Notes under the pieces: generated by a model
What the model was told of the DNA's origin: nothing
What the model saw: the letters and a program-made list of their open reading frames with translations, nothing else
Database searches by the model: none
Source: Hofstenia miamia
Lineage: Eukaryota; Xenacoelomorpha; Acoela
Assembly: GCA_004352715.1 (NCBI GenBank)
Contig: SCFE01000003.1
Location: 5,800,644-5,864,643, forward strand
Reading direction: 5' to 3'
Length of the DNA stretch: 64,000 nt
Position numbers and translations under genes: made by a program
Shown here: in pieces, positions 37,601-44,520 of the stretch
Layout: every line of letters begins with the position of its first letter
Position numbering within the stretch: the first letter of the stretch is position 1

Positions 37601-38334
37601 GTAACTACGTTGGTTCTTAAATAATGTAAACATATAAATGAAATTCGTATTACGTTATGCACACAGCGTTCAGAAGGAAATTGTAACGAAATAGAAAACA
37701 AACGGAATTTTCCATTTCGTTATTTTGAAATTGGCAATATTTTCGTGGGATGTTCAATTAAAACTATCATTCACAAAACTGACATGATCTCATAAATAAA
37801 AGAAGAATGTTGTACAGAAGATTTGAAAATCTTTGTAGGTCTTTATCCAATTACATGTGGAACCAGAAATTTCCTGATCCCAGTTTCAATTTAGTACCAT
37901 TGGATTTGGTCACAGGTTCATTTCATGCCAATCCCATGAAATTTTCGGATGTCGTGGTCACGCAAAACTCTATTTTGACCAAAGTTGGCAAAAATGATTA
38001 GCCATATTCTGTTATCTGTGACCAGTTTCTTTCATTATTGCCTAAGCCGCAAGTTAGTTCCAGTTCCACAGAAATATTTAGTCCTGAGTCCCATTGCCAT
38101 GGGACTGAAACTTATAATTCCTATGGTCCCACAGAAGTCTATTGTGAACATATGTAGCACCTAAAGAATCTGCTGGAATCCTTTAATTACAATAATTAAA
38201 TGTAAATTTCGTTGCTGTGAATATTTAAAAGTAATAAAGCAATTGGCAGATTTCTTTAACACCATTAATGTAGTTTCACGTTCACCTGCTGAGCTCGATG
38301 TATGCGTCAAAAAGAACAACAAAAAGGACGTCAT
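11265..38334 (-). CDS. Eph: Eph receptor tyrosine kinase, 5' (extracellular) part, five exons, gene incomplete
   Basis: Eph receptors are single-pass receptor tyrosine kinases that bind membrane-anchored ephrins and signal cell repulsion and adhesion. Five minus-strand exons (38286-38334, 35481-35557, 29901-30031, 13235-13546, 11265-11431) have GT/AG borders. Their junction phases (1, 0, 2, 2, then 1 open) fit exactly, giving about 245 codons. In order they encode a signal peptide (about residues 1-16), the ephrin-binding domain (about 17-190) and the sushi-like start of the Cys-rich region (about 191-245). Family landmarks are the VC, REC, KC and YRVC cysteines of the binding domain, the ENWL motif, GLYLAIVDKGAC (vertebrate GFYLAFQDxGAC) and HCNHGGEW (vertebrate HCxxxGEW). 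From memory, vertebrate genes also have a signal exon ending in phase 1 and a short exon 2 of phase 1 to 0; here the large vertebrate exon 3 would be split in three. The remaining ectodomain, TM helix and kinase were not found. Confidence 0.9.
12871..13147 (+). CDS. Unassigned ORF antisense in Eph intron 4
   Basis: From ATG 12871 the frame runs 91 codons to TAA (it is open from 12818). The protein starts MPRHLHDTSQPHPVYLLQLT and contains TEFIRKIFNK and EEMVGRINHNKYLP. Codon use is more balanced than in random AT-rich frames, so this may be a decayed transposon gene or a nested exon. No family is recognised. It ends about 90 bases from Eph exon 4, on the opposite strand. Confidence 0.3.
13235..13546 (-). 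CDS. Eph: Eph exon 4, second half of the ephrin-binding domain
   Basis: The 312-bp exon has acceptor CATTCAG|A and donor ACTTC|GTAAGC. Its first base completes Arg (AG|A), giving REC, the counterpart of vertebrate RDC. 103 codons follow: ECEKCKNAFYLYVLQ matches xCxxxFxLYYYE, and GLYLAIVDKGACGSL and LHYRVCAE match GFYLAFQDxGACxAL and VYYKKCP. All four Cys of the domain are present, but the first pair is C-x2-C instead of roughly C-x9-C, a shortened loop. A second in-frame acceptor 12 bases upstream (TTTAG, exon start 13558) would insert four residues. The exon ends with two bases (TC) that take C from exon 5 to make Ser. Confidence 0.93.
15526..15793. mobile_element. Foldback MITE with long inverted repeats
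   Basis: The left end around ATATCGACTGGTTGGA, followed by ACTTGTGCTAAG, matches the reverse complement of the right end (ATATCGACTGCTTGGA, then AATGTGCTAAG). A further copy of CTTAGCACAAG at about 15590-15600 makes an inner inverted pair with CTTGTGCTAAG. No transposase. An ORF at 15383-15688 crosses it and is therefore not credited as a gene. Confidence 0.6.
16229..16453. mobile_element. MITE with about 43-bp terminal inverted repeats
   Basis: The left end CTAAGGCTTCGGCTAAAC runs into TATGTGATTGGTCACGCGTG. The right end in reverse complement is TTAGGCTACGTTAGGC running into CATGTGATTGGTCACGCGTG. Near-identity extends through ATCTGTC. An internal segment (about 16345-16376) repeats the end in the form CACGTAGTCTAACCGTAGCC. 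Length 225 bp, no coding capacity. Family not assigned because no clear target duplication was seen. Confidence 0.75.
16935..17594. mobile_element. Non-autonomous hAT element with perfect 8-bp target duplication
   Basis: GATCAAGG occurs at 16935-16942 and again at 17587-17594, exactly bracketing 644 bases. The ends are CAGGGATGCGAGAAC at the left and, in reverse complement, CAAAGACGAGAAAAT at the right. Each is followed by a GGGGGCA block. An 8-bp duplication plus CA(G)RRG-type ends is characteristic of hAT transposons. No transposase ORF lies inside, so it is non-autonomous. The exact duplication suggests fairly recent insertion, although the ends have drifted. Confidence 0.85.
18203..18415. 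mobile_element. piggyBac-like MITE copy (family shared with 48269-48683)
   Basis: It starts TTAACACTAGAACAG. Its body, including a segment like AATGCGAAAATTATGGAATA and ATAATTGGAAGTATA, is shared with the element at 48269-48683. The right TTAA at 18412-18415 is plausible but the right inverted repeat is eroded. Confidence 0.6.
19190..19320. repeat. Inverted-repeat remnant (CACACTGCCGTTAAGG motif)
   Basis: GCACACTGCCGTTAAGGTAA at 19187-19206 faces GCGTTAACGGCAGTGCACGA at about 19218-19237. A third related copy (CCTTAACGGTAGTGTACGAC) follows at about 19267-19286. The pattern looks like nested ends of a foldback element. Confidence 0.5.
19731..19950 (+). repeat. Interspersed repeat, copy 1 of a direct pair
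   Basis: TTAGATCAGGTGTATCAGGA and the following roughly 215 bases, up to GCATAGATTGG, match 22209-22405 in the same direction with many substitutions and small gaps. Both copies adjoin (AT)n tracts. It is a dispersed repeat, not a gene. Confidence 0.7.
19982..20981. other. Assembly gap of 1000 N inside (AT)n
   Basis: The N run has (AT)n directly on both sides. Its round length suggests a placeholder. Frames read through it are meaningless. Confidence 0.98.
22209..22405 (+). repeat. Interspersed repeat, copy 2 of a direct pair
   Basis: Diverged match to 19731-19950 (shared phrases include ATCAGGATTAATCAG, TTTTGACAATATCCA and TTCTATATCATCT). It begins directly after an (AT)n tract. Confidence 0.7.
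23806..23936 (+). CDS. Second, opposite-strand copy of Eph exon 3 (left arm of palindrome)
   Basis: This is the exact reverse-complement image of the exon at 29901-30031, with the same acceptor and donor. On the plus strand it cannot join the other Eph exons. It is most simply a product of the palindromic misassembly around the 1000-N gap and should not be counted as a second gene. If the inverted duplication is real, it is an orphan antisense exon. Confidence 0.85.
26419..27418. other. Assembly gap of 1000 N at the palindrome centre
   Basis: It is bordered on both sides by (AT)n and by mirror-image sequence. See the palindrome entry. Confidence 0.98.
29901..30031 (-). CDS. Eph: Eph exon 3, first half of the ephrin-binding domain (right-arm copy)
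   Basis: The 131-bp exon is flanked by an AG acceptor (TTTAG|TGG) and a GT donor (ATAAG|GTACG). It encodes 43 codons starting WQESQNENEL, then TVCDA, ENWLISDYIDR and LYFTI, ending with two bases of an Arg codon. This matches the Eph pattern WEEVSGYDEN...YQVCNV...NNWLRTxFIxR...FTVR. The Cys in TVCDA is the expected partner of the Cys in YRVC of exon 4. This copy sits in the right arm of a perfect inverted duplication and is the one in the gene's orientation. Confidence 0.9.
30773..31021 (+). CDS. Unassigned ORF in palindrome right arm
   Basis: An open frame of about 83 codons starts MDRWKAAINGRLHKLHESDK and ends TAVGPLQ before the frame runs into (AT)n. Its image is at 22816-23064 on the minus strand. 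The composition is less AT-rich than its surroundings, so it may be a remnant of a coding exon or transposon. I do not recognise it. It lies in Eph intron 2, antisense to the receptor. Confidence 0.25.
33741..34011. mobile_element. Foldback MITE with about 85-bp inverted ends
   Basis: The left arm, starting ATATATGTTACAGTAA, includes CGTGAAATCCCTAAAATT and ACTTCATAAAACAT. The same phrases appear in order in the reverse complement of the right arm, which ends at 34011. Total 271 bp with a spacer of about 60-80 bp. No transposase. A short ORF at 33644-33829 reads into it and is discounted. Confidence 0.7.
34649..34712. other. Sequencing-adapter-like contamination next to a single N
   Basis: CTGTCTCTTATACCACATCT differs by one inserted C from the Nextera/Tn5 mosaic end CTGTCTCTTATACACATCT. 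What follows (including ACCCACGACCCC) is GC-rich and unlike the locus. The block sits between two (AT)n tracts and ends at an N (34713), so it is probably a noisy adapter read-through built into the scaffold. Confidence 0.8.
34738..34870 (-). mobile_element. Penelope-like element 3'-end fragment
   Basis: On the minus strand this fragment aligns with the 3' region of the larger element at 54986-56476 (shared GTC...GAAA...CTRACGA order, TTGCGG and CTACACT phrases on the plus strand). Its plus-strand start TTCAAAAGTTAATTTACT also matches 56479-56496, the other end of that element. It abuts an (AT)n tract. No coding sequence remains. Confidence 0.6.
34764..34829 (-). ncRNA. Hammerhead-ribozyme-like motif in the Penelope-like fragment
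   Basis: Read on the minus strand: CTGACGA (34818-34812), then T plus a hairpin with arms GACTA/TAGTC (34810-34796), then GAAAC (34795-34791), a hairpin with arms ACGTT/AATGT, and GTC (34776-34774). These are the invariant hammerhead core elements CUGANGA, GAAA and UH with helices II and III in place. Helix I pairing is poor here and there is an extra T at the base of helix II, so self-cleavage is uncertain. Penelope-like elements are known to carry such ribozymes. Confidence 0.55.
35481..35557 (-). CDS. Eph: Eph exon 2, start of the mature ectodomain
   Basis: The 77-bp exon lies between acceptor ...AATATTTAG and donor GCC|GTAAGT and starts with two bases that complete the Glu codon from exon 1. 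Its 25 codons include SYNWEIYSVPG, which aligns with the vertebrate Eph segment around ELGWxxYPxxG just before the WEEVSG strand. It ends in phase 0 and exon 3 begins with the Trp codon of that strand. The size and phases resemble vertebrate Eph exon 2 (about 65 bp from memory). Similarity is short, so support comes mainly from splice sites, phase and position. Confidence 0.78.
35674..36254. mobile_element. TIR element with internal minisatellite and telomere-like motifs
   Basis: GGATCACCTGAAGAT starts at 35674 and its reverse complement ATCTTCAGGTGATCC ends at 36254. Between them, interrupted by a 264-N gap, are repeats of about 25-28 bp built on TTTTCCACCTGAAGATAT plus a C-run, a run of 25 C (35958-35982), ACCCTAACCCTAACC (36065-36080) and, about 45 bases on, the inverse GGGTTAGGGTTTGGGTTTAG. 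The minisatellite unit repeats the element's own end (CACCTGAAGAT), suggesting growth from the terminus. No protein seen. Confidence 0.6.
36311..36559. repeat. 124-bp tandem duplication separated by a single N
   Basis: 36311-36434 is repeated at 36436-36559 with one visible substitution (GCTTAATT versus GCGTAATT) and one N between. This is an unmerged overlap, not a biological tandem repeat, although allelic difference may explain the substitution. Confidence 0.85.
38286..38334 (-). CDS. Eph: Eph exon 1, signal peptide
   Basis: The exon starts at ATG 38334-38332 and runs to donor GCAG|GTGAAC (GT at 38285-38284), giving 16 codons plus one base (phase 1). The peptide MTSFLLFFLTHTSSSA is a typical short signal peptide with a hydrophobic core and small residues at the end. 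An in-frame TAA lies a few codons upstream, so this is the first in-frame ATG. The leftover G joins AA of the next exon to make Glu. Alternative: a chance signal-like ORF. The phase match with exon 2 and the in-frame stop argue against that, but no homology can be seen in so short an exon. Confidence 0.72.
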
Positions 38335-38363
38335 GTAGAACAATTATTTATCAAAAACGACAT
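38331..38363 (-). promoter_or_regulatory. Possible upstream ORF overlapping the Eph start codon
   Basis: An 11-codon ORF (ATG at 38363-38361) sits in another frame. Its stop TGA overlaps the Eph ATG in the four bases ATGA. If the mRNA 5' end lies upstream of it, this would be a start-stop uORF that could limit translation of the receptor. The transcription start is unknown, so this is inference. Confidence 0.3.
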
Positions 38364-38755
38364 CAAGTAAATGTCGCAAAGTGCGTTTAAACAATCTATA
38401 TCATTAAGCTTTAAAGAAAGACAAACGGTTATCATACGAAAGCAACGCCGACCATAATTCTGGTAATGCTAGATTTTCATATCACTCTATTGTAAAAAAA
38501 CTCAACCGGCAATGCAACTTAAAAAATGTAGTCCAACCCCAAAAAAATTAAAAACTTGTGGTTTTTCTCTGATTTAAACATAAAAAGGAAAATTAAACTT
38601 CTGTTAAAATGAAAATGCACGAAGTCGGTGAATCTTTGCAGTTTATAGAGCATGTTACAACTAGGGACAGCACTAATTTCAGCGGTGCTGCTAGAATTTG
38701 TATAAGGGGCCTCGGAATATTTAATGCTGCATATTTATATGTATAGTAGACAAGT

Positions 38756-39239
38756 TAGAGATGTGCGAAATACAGGTTTTGTAAAATTATTTTCACCGGA
38801 GAGAAAAAAACAACTTCACCGCAAACCATCGCAATAAATGAAATTTTACCGCGCTATCCGCAACAATGTCGATTTTTTCTTCATAAGAAATGGAAGATAT
38901 TTCTGAATTGTTTTTAGGTTATTTTATCATGATTAGAACAGTTTAAAGAAATTTCTTAAGTATTTTGTCAAATCGTCCAATTTTATCAGAGTAGCATCCA
39001 ATTTTCAATGAAATATGCAAAAATTACTATTAATATTTAGCATGCGAAATCTAATAATTTTGCTGCAGAAATAGTTTTTTGACTAATACTTATAAATTTT
39101 AAATCTTAAAACAAAACAAGTTATCTGTATAACATGTATTTATTCTAATTCTACCGCTAACCACCGCAATTATGTAAATCACTACTGCAGTACACCGGAC
39201 CGTGCATACTGCGGTATTACCTCACCGCACTCATCTCTA
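38756..39239. mobile_element. hAT-type MITE upstream of the Eph first exon
   Basis: The ends are TAGAGATGTGCG and, in reverse complement, TAGAGATGAGTGCGGTGAGG. Flanks AGACAAGT (38748-38755) and ATACAAGC (39240-39247) match at 6 of 8 positions, as for an aged 8-bp hAT target duplication. Internal CACCGC and ACCGCAAACC motifs recur near the right end. 484 bp, no ORF. Confidence 0.7.
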
Positions 39240-39440
39240 ATACAAGCATAGTTATTATCCAATCAGGCTTAATGAAAATTTCTACAAATCGTTTGGTAAA
39301 TAGATCAGTTTGATTTTTAGCAAAGACCTCAATTTACAAAGTGTTTGGACAAATTACCTGTTTTTTTCTAATTTTTTTTGTTAGCTTGTTTAAGACAAGG
39401 TATTGGCGCTTATCCATCCAGAACTGAAGCAAAAAATTAT

Positions 39441-39659
39441 TTAAATTTCACGGATTATGAAGCACAATATTAGGGCAATCATTGCAACCAAATTTTCATG
39501 CAGAACATCAGTGTAGCTTTCCAGTAAATCACTGAAATGCCCGAGTTGAGACAAATAGGGGACAGCCCAAGGCGTAATTAATTGTACTATTGGACAGACG
39601 ATAAATAGCAGAATCGTTGCCTTATACACTTTGATAAGGGGCTTTTGTTGAGCGAACAT
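39441..39659 (-). CDS. Hypothetical small membrane protein
   Basis: An ATG-to-TAA frame of 72 codons with balanced codon use in AT-rich surroundings. Two hydrophobic segments are visible: about residues 14-37 (KATILLFIVCPIVQLITPW region) and about 56-70 (LVAMIALILCFII). A short polar loop with charged residues (SDLLESYTDVLHEN) lies between them. It could be a small two-pass membrane protein or an exon of a larger one, about 1.1 kb upstream of the Eph start on the same strand. No family recognised. Confidence 0.33.
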   Translation of the reverse strand: MFAQQKPLIKVYKATILLFIVCPIVQLITPWAVPYLSQLGHFSDLLESYTDVLHENLVAMIALILCFIIREI

Positions 39660-40572
39660 GCCTTGAAGCTTTCAAAGCACTTAGATGCCAGTACAGTAAA
39701 TGCAATGATGTTCTCTACATACATGAGCCATTTCAAGCCACTTTGTAAAATAGAACAAAAACGTTTTTGGACTATGACAAATACAACGCAATATATGTAA
39801 AATATTTTTGGATGGATCTATTTATGGTCAACAAAAGCCATAACATGGCATGTGTTTGAATATCGATTAAAGATATTGATGCCACTAGATTGCTTATTAA
39901 CCAAAATAAAACTTGAAAAGATAAGTATTCTTACACTAGCTCATGTACAGTACAATACTCGTTTGTCCAATTTGGATAATAGATAATTCATAATTCAGTT
40001 AAAATCGTATTTATTAATAGTAAAAGCGTAATATTGATTTTACATGTGCCACAGCTGCTACTGGATACCCACAACTAGCTCGAGCCCGAACTCGACCATT
40101 TCAAGCCCATGAAATTCGAACAGGAGCCCGGCTTCTCAGACTTGCGATTCCTAGACCATATGAAGTAGCTTGATAAACTGCTATTTCTATTTTTTTGCCA
40201 TTCAAAACTCCTATTAATACATAAAAATGTCTTTGGGTGTAGGGTTAGACACCCAGATCTTAGTTTGGGAATGCATTTGAAATATTTTATTGTGTTTTGT
40301 TGAATGTATATCCTGAAAAAAATCATTTAAATAAAATACATGTGCATGTACAACAGGGGTGTAGGCCAAATTTGCTGACGGAGAGAGGGCATCTTAGTCG
40401 TGATCAAATGATTGACCAAAAGCAGGGTGATGCTGCGAAATTTGTTAAAAATGGAAAAATAGACACTTAAAAATGCATTTAACGACCGTAGTTATTAAAA
40501 TCTATCAACTTCCTATAGAAAATTTTTTGATCTAAAATCAAAATAAATGTTGAAATCCTGATGAGTGACATT

Positions 40573-41215
40573 CAGAGTTAGAACCAGGCCGCCGGTGGCC
40601 CGGCCCAGCCAGTATTTTGCCTGCCATGCCGGCTTAGAATAATTAATGCTGGTTAAAATATACCGGTCTAAACGGGCAGAATTTTTAAAATATTAAAATT
40701 GGTCAAGACCAGAGTCAAGACAAAGACAAAGACCTACCAATATATTAATTTTGTAGGAAAAGTTTCAAACAACATTTTGAATAATCGAGCAAAAACATCA
40801 CTTGCAGATTTTAAAGCTGATTTTTCGTAACATAGTGAGTGCGTGTGTGGGAATATGTAAACCTCAATGCATGTAGATTGAGTTGGACCGACATTAACAA
40901 TTCAGTCTCTCACGAGTCATTTCAGAGAAGCCGTCATTATCAGATAGTGGTTTCATTGAATAATTAAAGGAGACATTTTCTAACGGTCAACGGCCATAGT
41001 ATTTTCTATGATTATATGCTTTTTATATTTTTCTATATATTTGGGCTTAAAACATTTTTTGAATATACTATTCTGTTTTCAATGTTCTTTTTATAAGGTT
41101 ATATGAGAATGCAAATTTACATTTTTGCCGGCCCAAACCGGCCGAGCACACTAAGTCATTGACTGGCCGTAGGCCTGCTGGGCCTAATTATTTCTGTCCG
41201 GTTCCAACTATGCTG
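40573..41215. mobile_element. Non-autonomous hAT-like element rich in GGCCC/CCGG
   Basis: The left end CAGAGTTAGAACCAGGCC and the right end in reverse complement CAGCATAGTTGGAACCGG share a CAG...AGTTRGAACCRG core. GC-rich subterminal blocks (CCGGTGGCCCGGCCC at left, CGGCCGGTTTGGGCCGGC in reverse complement at right) contrast with the AT-rich middle. A shifted pair TGACATTC/TGACAGTC may be the target duplication (7 of 8). No transposase recognised. Confidence 0.6.
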
Positions 41216-41976
41216 ACAGTCCATGTACGTCATTGATTTACATGTACAAGTTTGAAGCATGTAATACGTGTGAAGTTGTTATATATAAATGTTGCAATTT
41301 GTCCATCTCTGCTATCAAAAAATAGCAATACGTGTGAATTTTTTTATCAGAAAAATTGTCCAGTGATTCAATTCACTTAAAATTTCGAAAATTAAAATTG
41401 CTTGTGCAAAAAGAAGTGAACAAATTTAATGTAGGCACTACAATACATCCGCGAATTGGCGAGGTGTAGGAAATTTTAAAGTTTTCGTATACAATTTGAA
41501 ACAAACTGGTTCGATATGCTGGAGAAATGTCATGGCTTTTAAGCAGTCTTTGTTCGAGGCGTTGAAAAGAAAATAACTATTGTGGGTTGCCAAGAGATTT
41601 CTCTGACATTCGAGTCTTCAATCTCGACATCCTACGCTTATCAAGGGCGTAGTGAATTGAGAGTTGTTCGCTAGCAAGTGAAGTGAAGACTATTACTGTT
41701 TGGGCATAAAAGCCTCAAAAAGAAACTACAAAGCGAATTCAAAATTCTACTTACTTTTCAGTAATTAGTTTTGAAATGTTAATTATTGCTATTGACTAGA
41801 AGTAAAAATTTTTAAAACAAAATGTCTAAGGAAATCCTAATGATACCACATACCACGTGTTTACGAATTAACATACATTTTGAAATAGGCAAGGAATGTA
41901 ATATTGAACCCATATAACATTCAAAAAACCTAGACCTCGAAGATGTTTATTAAAACAATTAAATTTGATGTATGAA

Positions 41977-42015
<39 letters not shown>

Positions 42016-42596
42016 TTGTAAATGCTAGCAATCACATATTTATTTCAAACCTTAGTATATTAGCGACTTTAGATTTTTGAAATAGAAAGGAGTCCAAAAA
42101 TGGGCTAATAAAAATTGGCCTCTATGTGTTACAAAAATATCACAATGTAAAAACACTTAAACAAATCGAATGAAGGATTTCGAGCCCCAAACTATTGTAA
42201 CATTCAAAAATGATGTTATGAAATAAATTTCAAAAATAATAGAATCTATACAACATTTCTATTCACCACAAATTGGAGCAATTCTATTTAACAGAATATC
42301 GTAGAAAATGTAAATAAAAAGCTGTTTAAGATTATGAATAAAGGATAAATAAGAAATTGACATTAATTGAGTAATCGGTGACAGAAAATGATACGCAATG
42401 AATTAATTTTTCAAAGTCGTCAACTCCTCACGACAGAAGGGATTGTCCCAAGAGAACATAAGGCGTGGAAATGCGAAATCGTAATGTCAAACTTAAATTT
42501 TAACTGCTCAATTTTAAATTGAAGGTTAGAATATACAGATATCTTGAGATTTCCTGAAATTGTTCAAACTTTATAGAACTTCTCAAAATCTTATAG

Positions 42597-42887
42597 CAGT
42601 GGCGCCGGGGAATTATATTTACACTAATCTGGATAAAATTTTATAATTTTTCATTTCTACAACAGTATTGTGGATGCAACAAAAACGAATGATTAGATAC
42701 CAATTGATATTTAAATACATTTTCTATGCAATTGTGCATGATATAATATCAGTGATATTGTAGTAGTTTTATTCTGGATTGATTTGATTTAAAAGTGCAA
42801 GCCACTGAAATGATTAAAAAATTCTATGCATTTTTAGAAAATTGGAGGAGGGGGTCCGCCCCGGACACATAAAGCACGACGTCTCTG
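42597..42887. mobile_element. hAT-like MITE
   Basis: The left end is CAGTGGCGCCGGGG and the right end in reverse complement is CAGAGACGTCGTGC, with GGGGGTCCGCCCCGGACAC just inside the right end. Flanking octamers match at only 5 of 8, so the insertion is old. No ORF. Confidence 0.5.
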
Positions 42888-43619
42888 CCTGCAAGCCTTT
42901 TGGTGACTTTAACATAGATTTTAATGTTTTCATAACCAATCAATATGATTTTTAAAACTTTCTAATTGAAGGTTTTTACAAAGAATATTTCAAACATAAC
43001 ATTTGTATTGTAAATCAACCAAGCTGTTAACGCTAAACTGCTTTGATGTCTTTCAGAAAAGCACTGAATATAGAACTCCTAGATTTTGCATTGGAGGCAT
43101 TCTGTACTTTGCAGAGCTTTTGCGAATATTTAAGTTGTTAGAATCAAATCTACTCAAACCAATTTCATAAAAAATTAAAGGCAAAATGATATGCTAGCGA
43201 ATACATGTAGGAGAAATTTTTCGCCACGCGCAATCATGTTACAAGTTGTTGAAGAGACCATCAAATTGTTAGCCCTCCTCGATGGAATTTTAGGTTTTAT
43301 ATAGCTATGTCTTCATCCTCTTATGCCTCCACCGCGATATTTTTCTAAGACCCGTCAAATACCAAATTAAAATTCAAATATCATTGACCTCCTATTAGCA
43401 CCGATGTATGAAAAGAATTTCCAAGTTGGTTGCTTTTTAAACACATAAATTTTAAACAAGTTTATAAAATCGCTTTGAACCGGTTGTAAAACCGAGGAAA
43501 ACATTATGCACCTATACTATAACATTCTGTTTCTGTAAGTTATATTAATTGTAGAGTTTAGAAAAACATTTATCATACGATCTCCCCTATTTCAGAGAAA
43601 GGAGCTCAGTAACAAAGCG

Positions 43620-44520
43620 CCCATTTCGATTTTTTTTGGATGTGGTCATAGACGGTTCACGTTTCGCACAGTGATGATGCTATCAGAAAGGCTTTTGGAA
43701 ACGACAACTACACAAATTCAATAAAATGAAAATACACGAATACATGGTTTTGGCAAAGGATAGGTTTGAAACGTTTTTCTTTCATAAAAACAAAATTCTT
43801 CCCAAATCGAATTTTCAGAAAAATTTAGAAATTTCATCGTATCACTGTCGAGGTAGTAACATTTTTCTGTACCAATATTTTCTTATTCTTAGTCAATCAA
43901 TCCCGATTTTTGCCTTACGATTTTTTAACAATTTTTTATAAGTAAAAAAGCTGTTCCATAAAAATGAATATCACCCTAAAGCTATGTTCACCTTTTTATA
44001 CCGATATGATACGATTCTTCCTAAAATATCGCAATATAGATCTTGAAATTAGGGTTTATACGAGATCTGAACCTATCTTAAACGAACTTGTGAAGATCCA
44101 TCATCTACAATATGGTTTGAGTTGGAAAAATCCAACTTGTATTATAAGTCTTTTCAAAATTCACGCATAACATGTATTAACGGTAATCCAAGAAGCTCTT
44201 CCTGCTCTATTCTGAGGTGAAGATGAGCAGTACTATGTATACTTCTTTAAATTGGCAGTTGTTTAAACTTAAAGAAAAGAAAGCATCTTGCCCTGATCTT
44301 TACAGGAAATCAATGGAAGCAGGACAACGATATAACTACATTATAATTACAATTTCGCATTCCAGATATCCATAATATTGAGAATGTGTGGAAAATGATT
44401 AAAGGGCGGGTTCAAAGGAAGGGGAAATGAAGTTCATAACATTACCGACTTGGAAAGGGTTGTTTTTGACAGATGTCTACATTTGCACAATATTAAGGTC
44501 TTCATGCAGGTTTCCCAAGA
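43620..44520 (+). pseudogene. Tc1/mariner-type transposase remnant
   Basis: Around 44363-44432 the plus strand encodes IPDIHNIENVWKMIKGRVQR, matching the C-terminal SPDLNPIENxWxxxK signature of Tc1/mariner DDE transposases, where the first D of PDxN is followed by the last catalytic acidic position. Upstream pieces in other frames (for example 43726-43941 with EYMVLAKDRF) may belong to it. Stops and frameshifts throughout show a dead copy. The outer limits are uncertain. Confidence 0.5.

Larger units (their letters stand above)
35558..38285. other. Eph intron 1
   Basis: About 2.7 kb between the signal-peptide exon and exon 2. It contains a 264-N gap (35694-35957), a TIR element with telomere-like repeats (35674-36254) and a gap-flanking tandem duplication (36311-36559). 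The rest is AT-rich with no recognised coding sequence; ORFs at 36594-36800 and 37807-38001 are not credited. Confidence 0.6.
39660..43600. other. Intergenic DNA with DNA-transposon ends
   Basis: Contains a CTCGAGCCCGAACTCGACC repeat near 40079-40140, an hAT-like 5' end CAGGGGTGTAGGCC at 40354, a fuller hAT-like element (40573-41215), an (AT)n tract at 41982-42013 and another hAT-like MITE (42597-42887). No host gene recognised. Confidence 0.5.
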
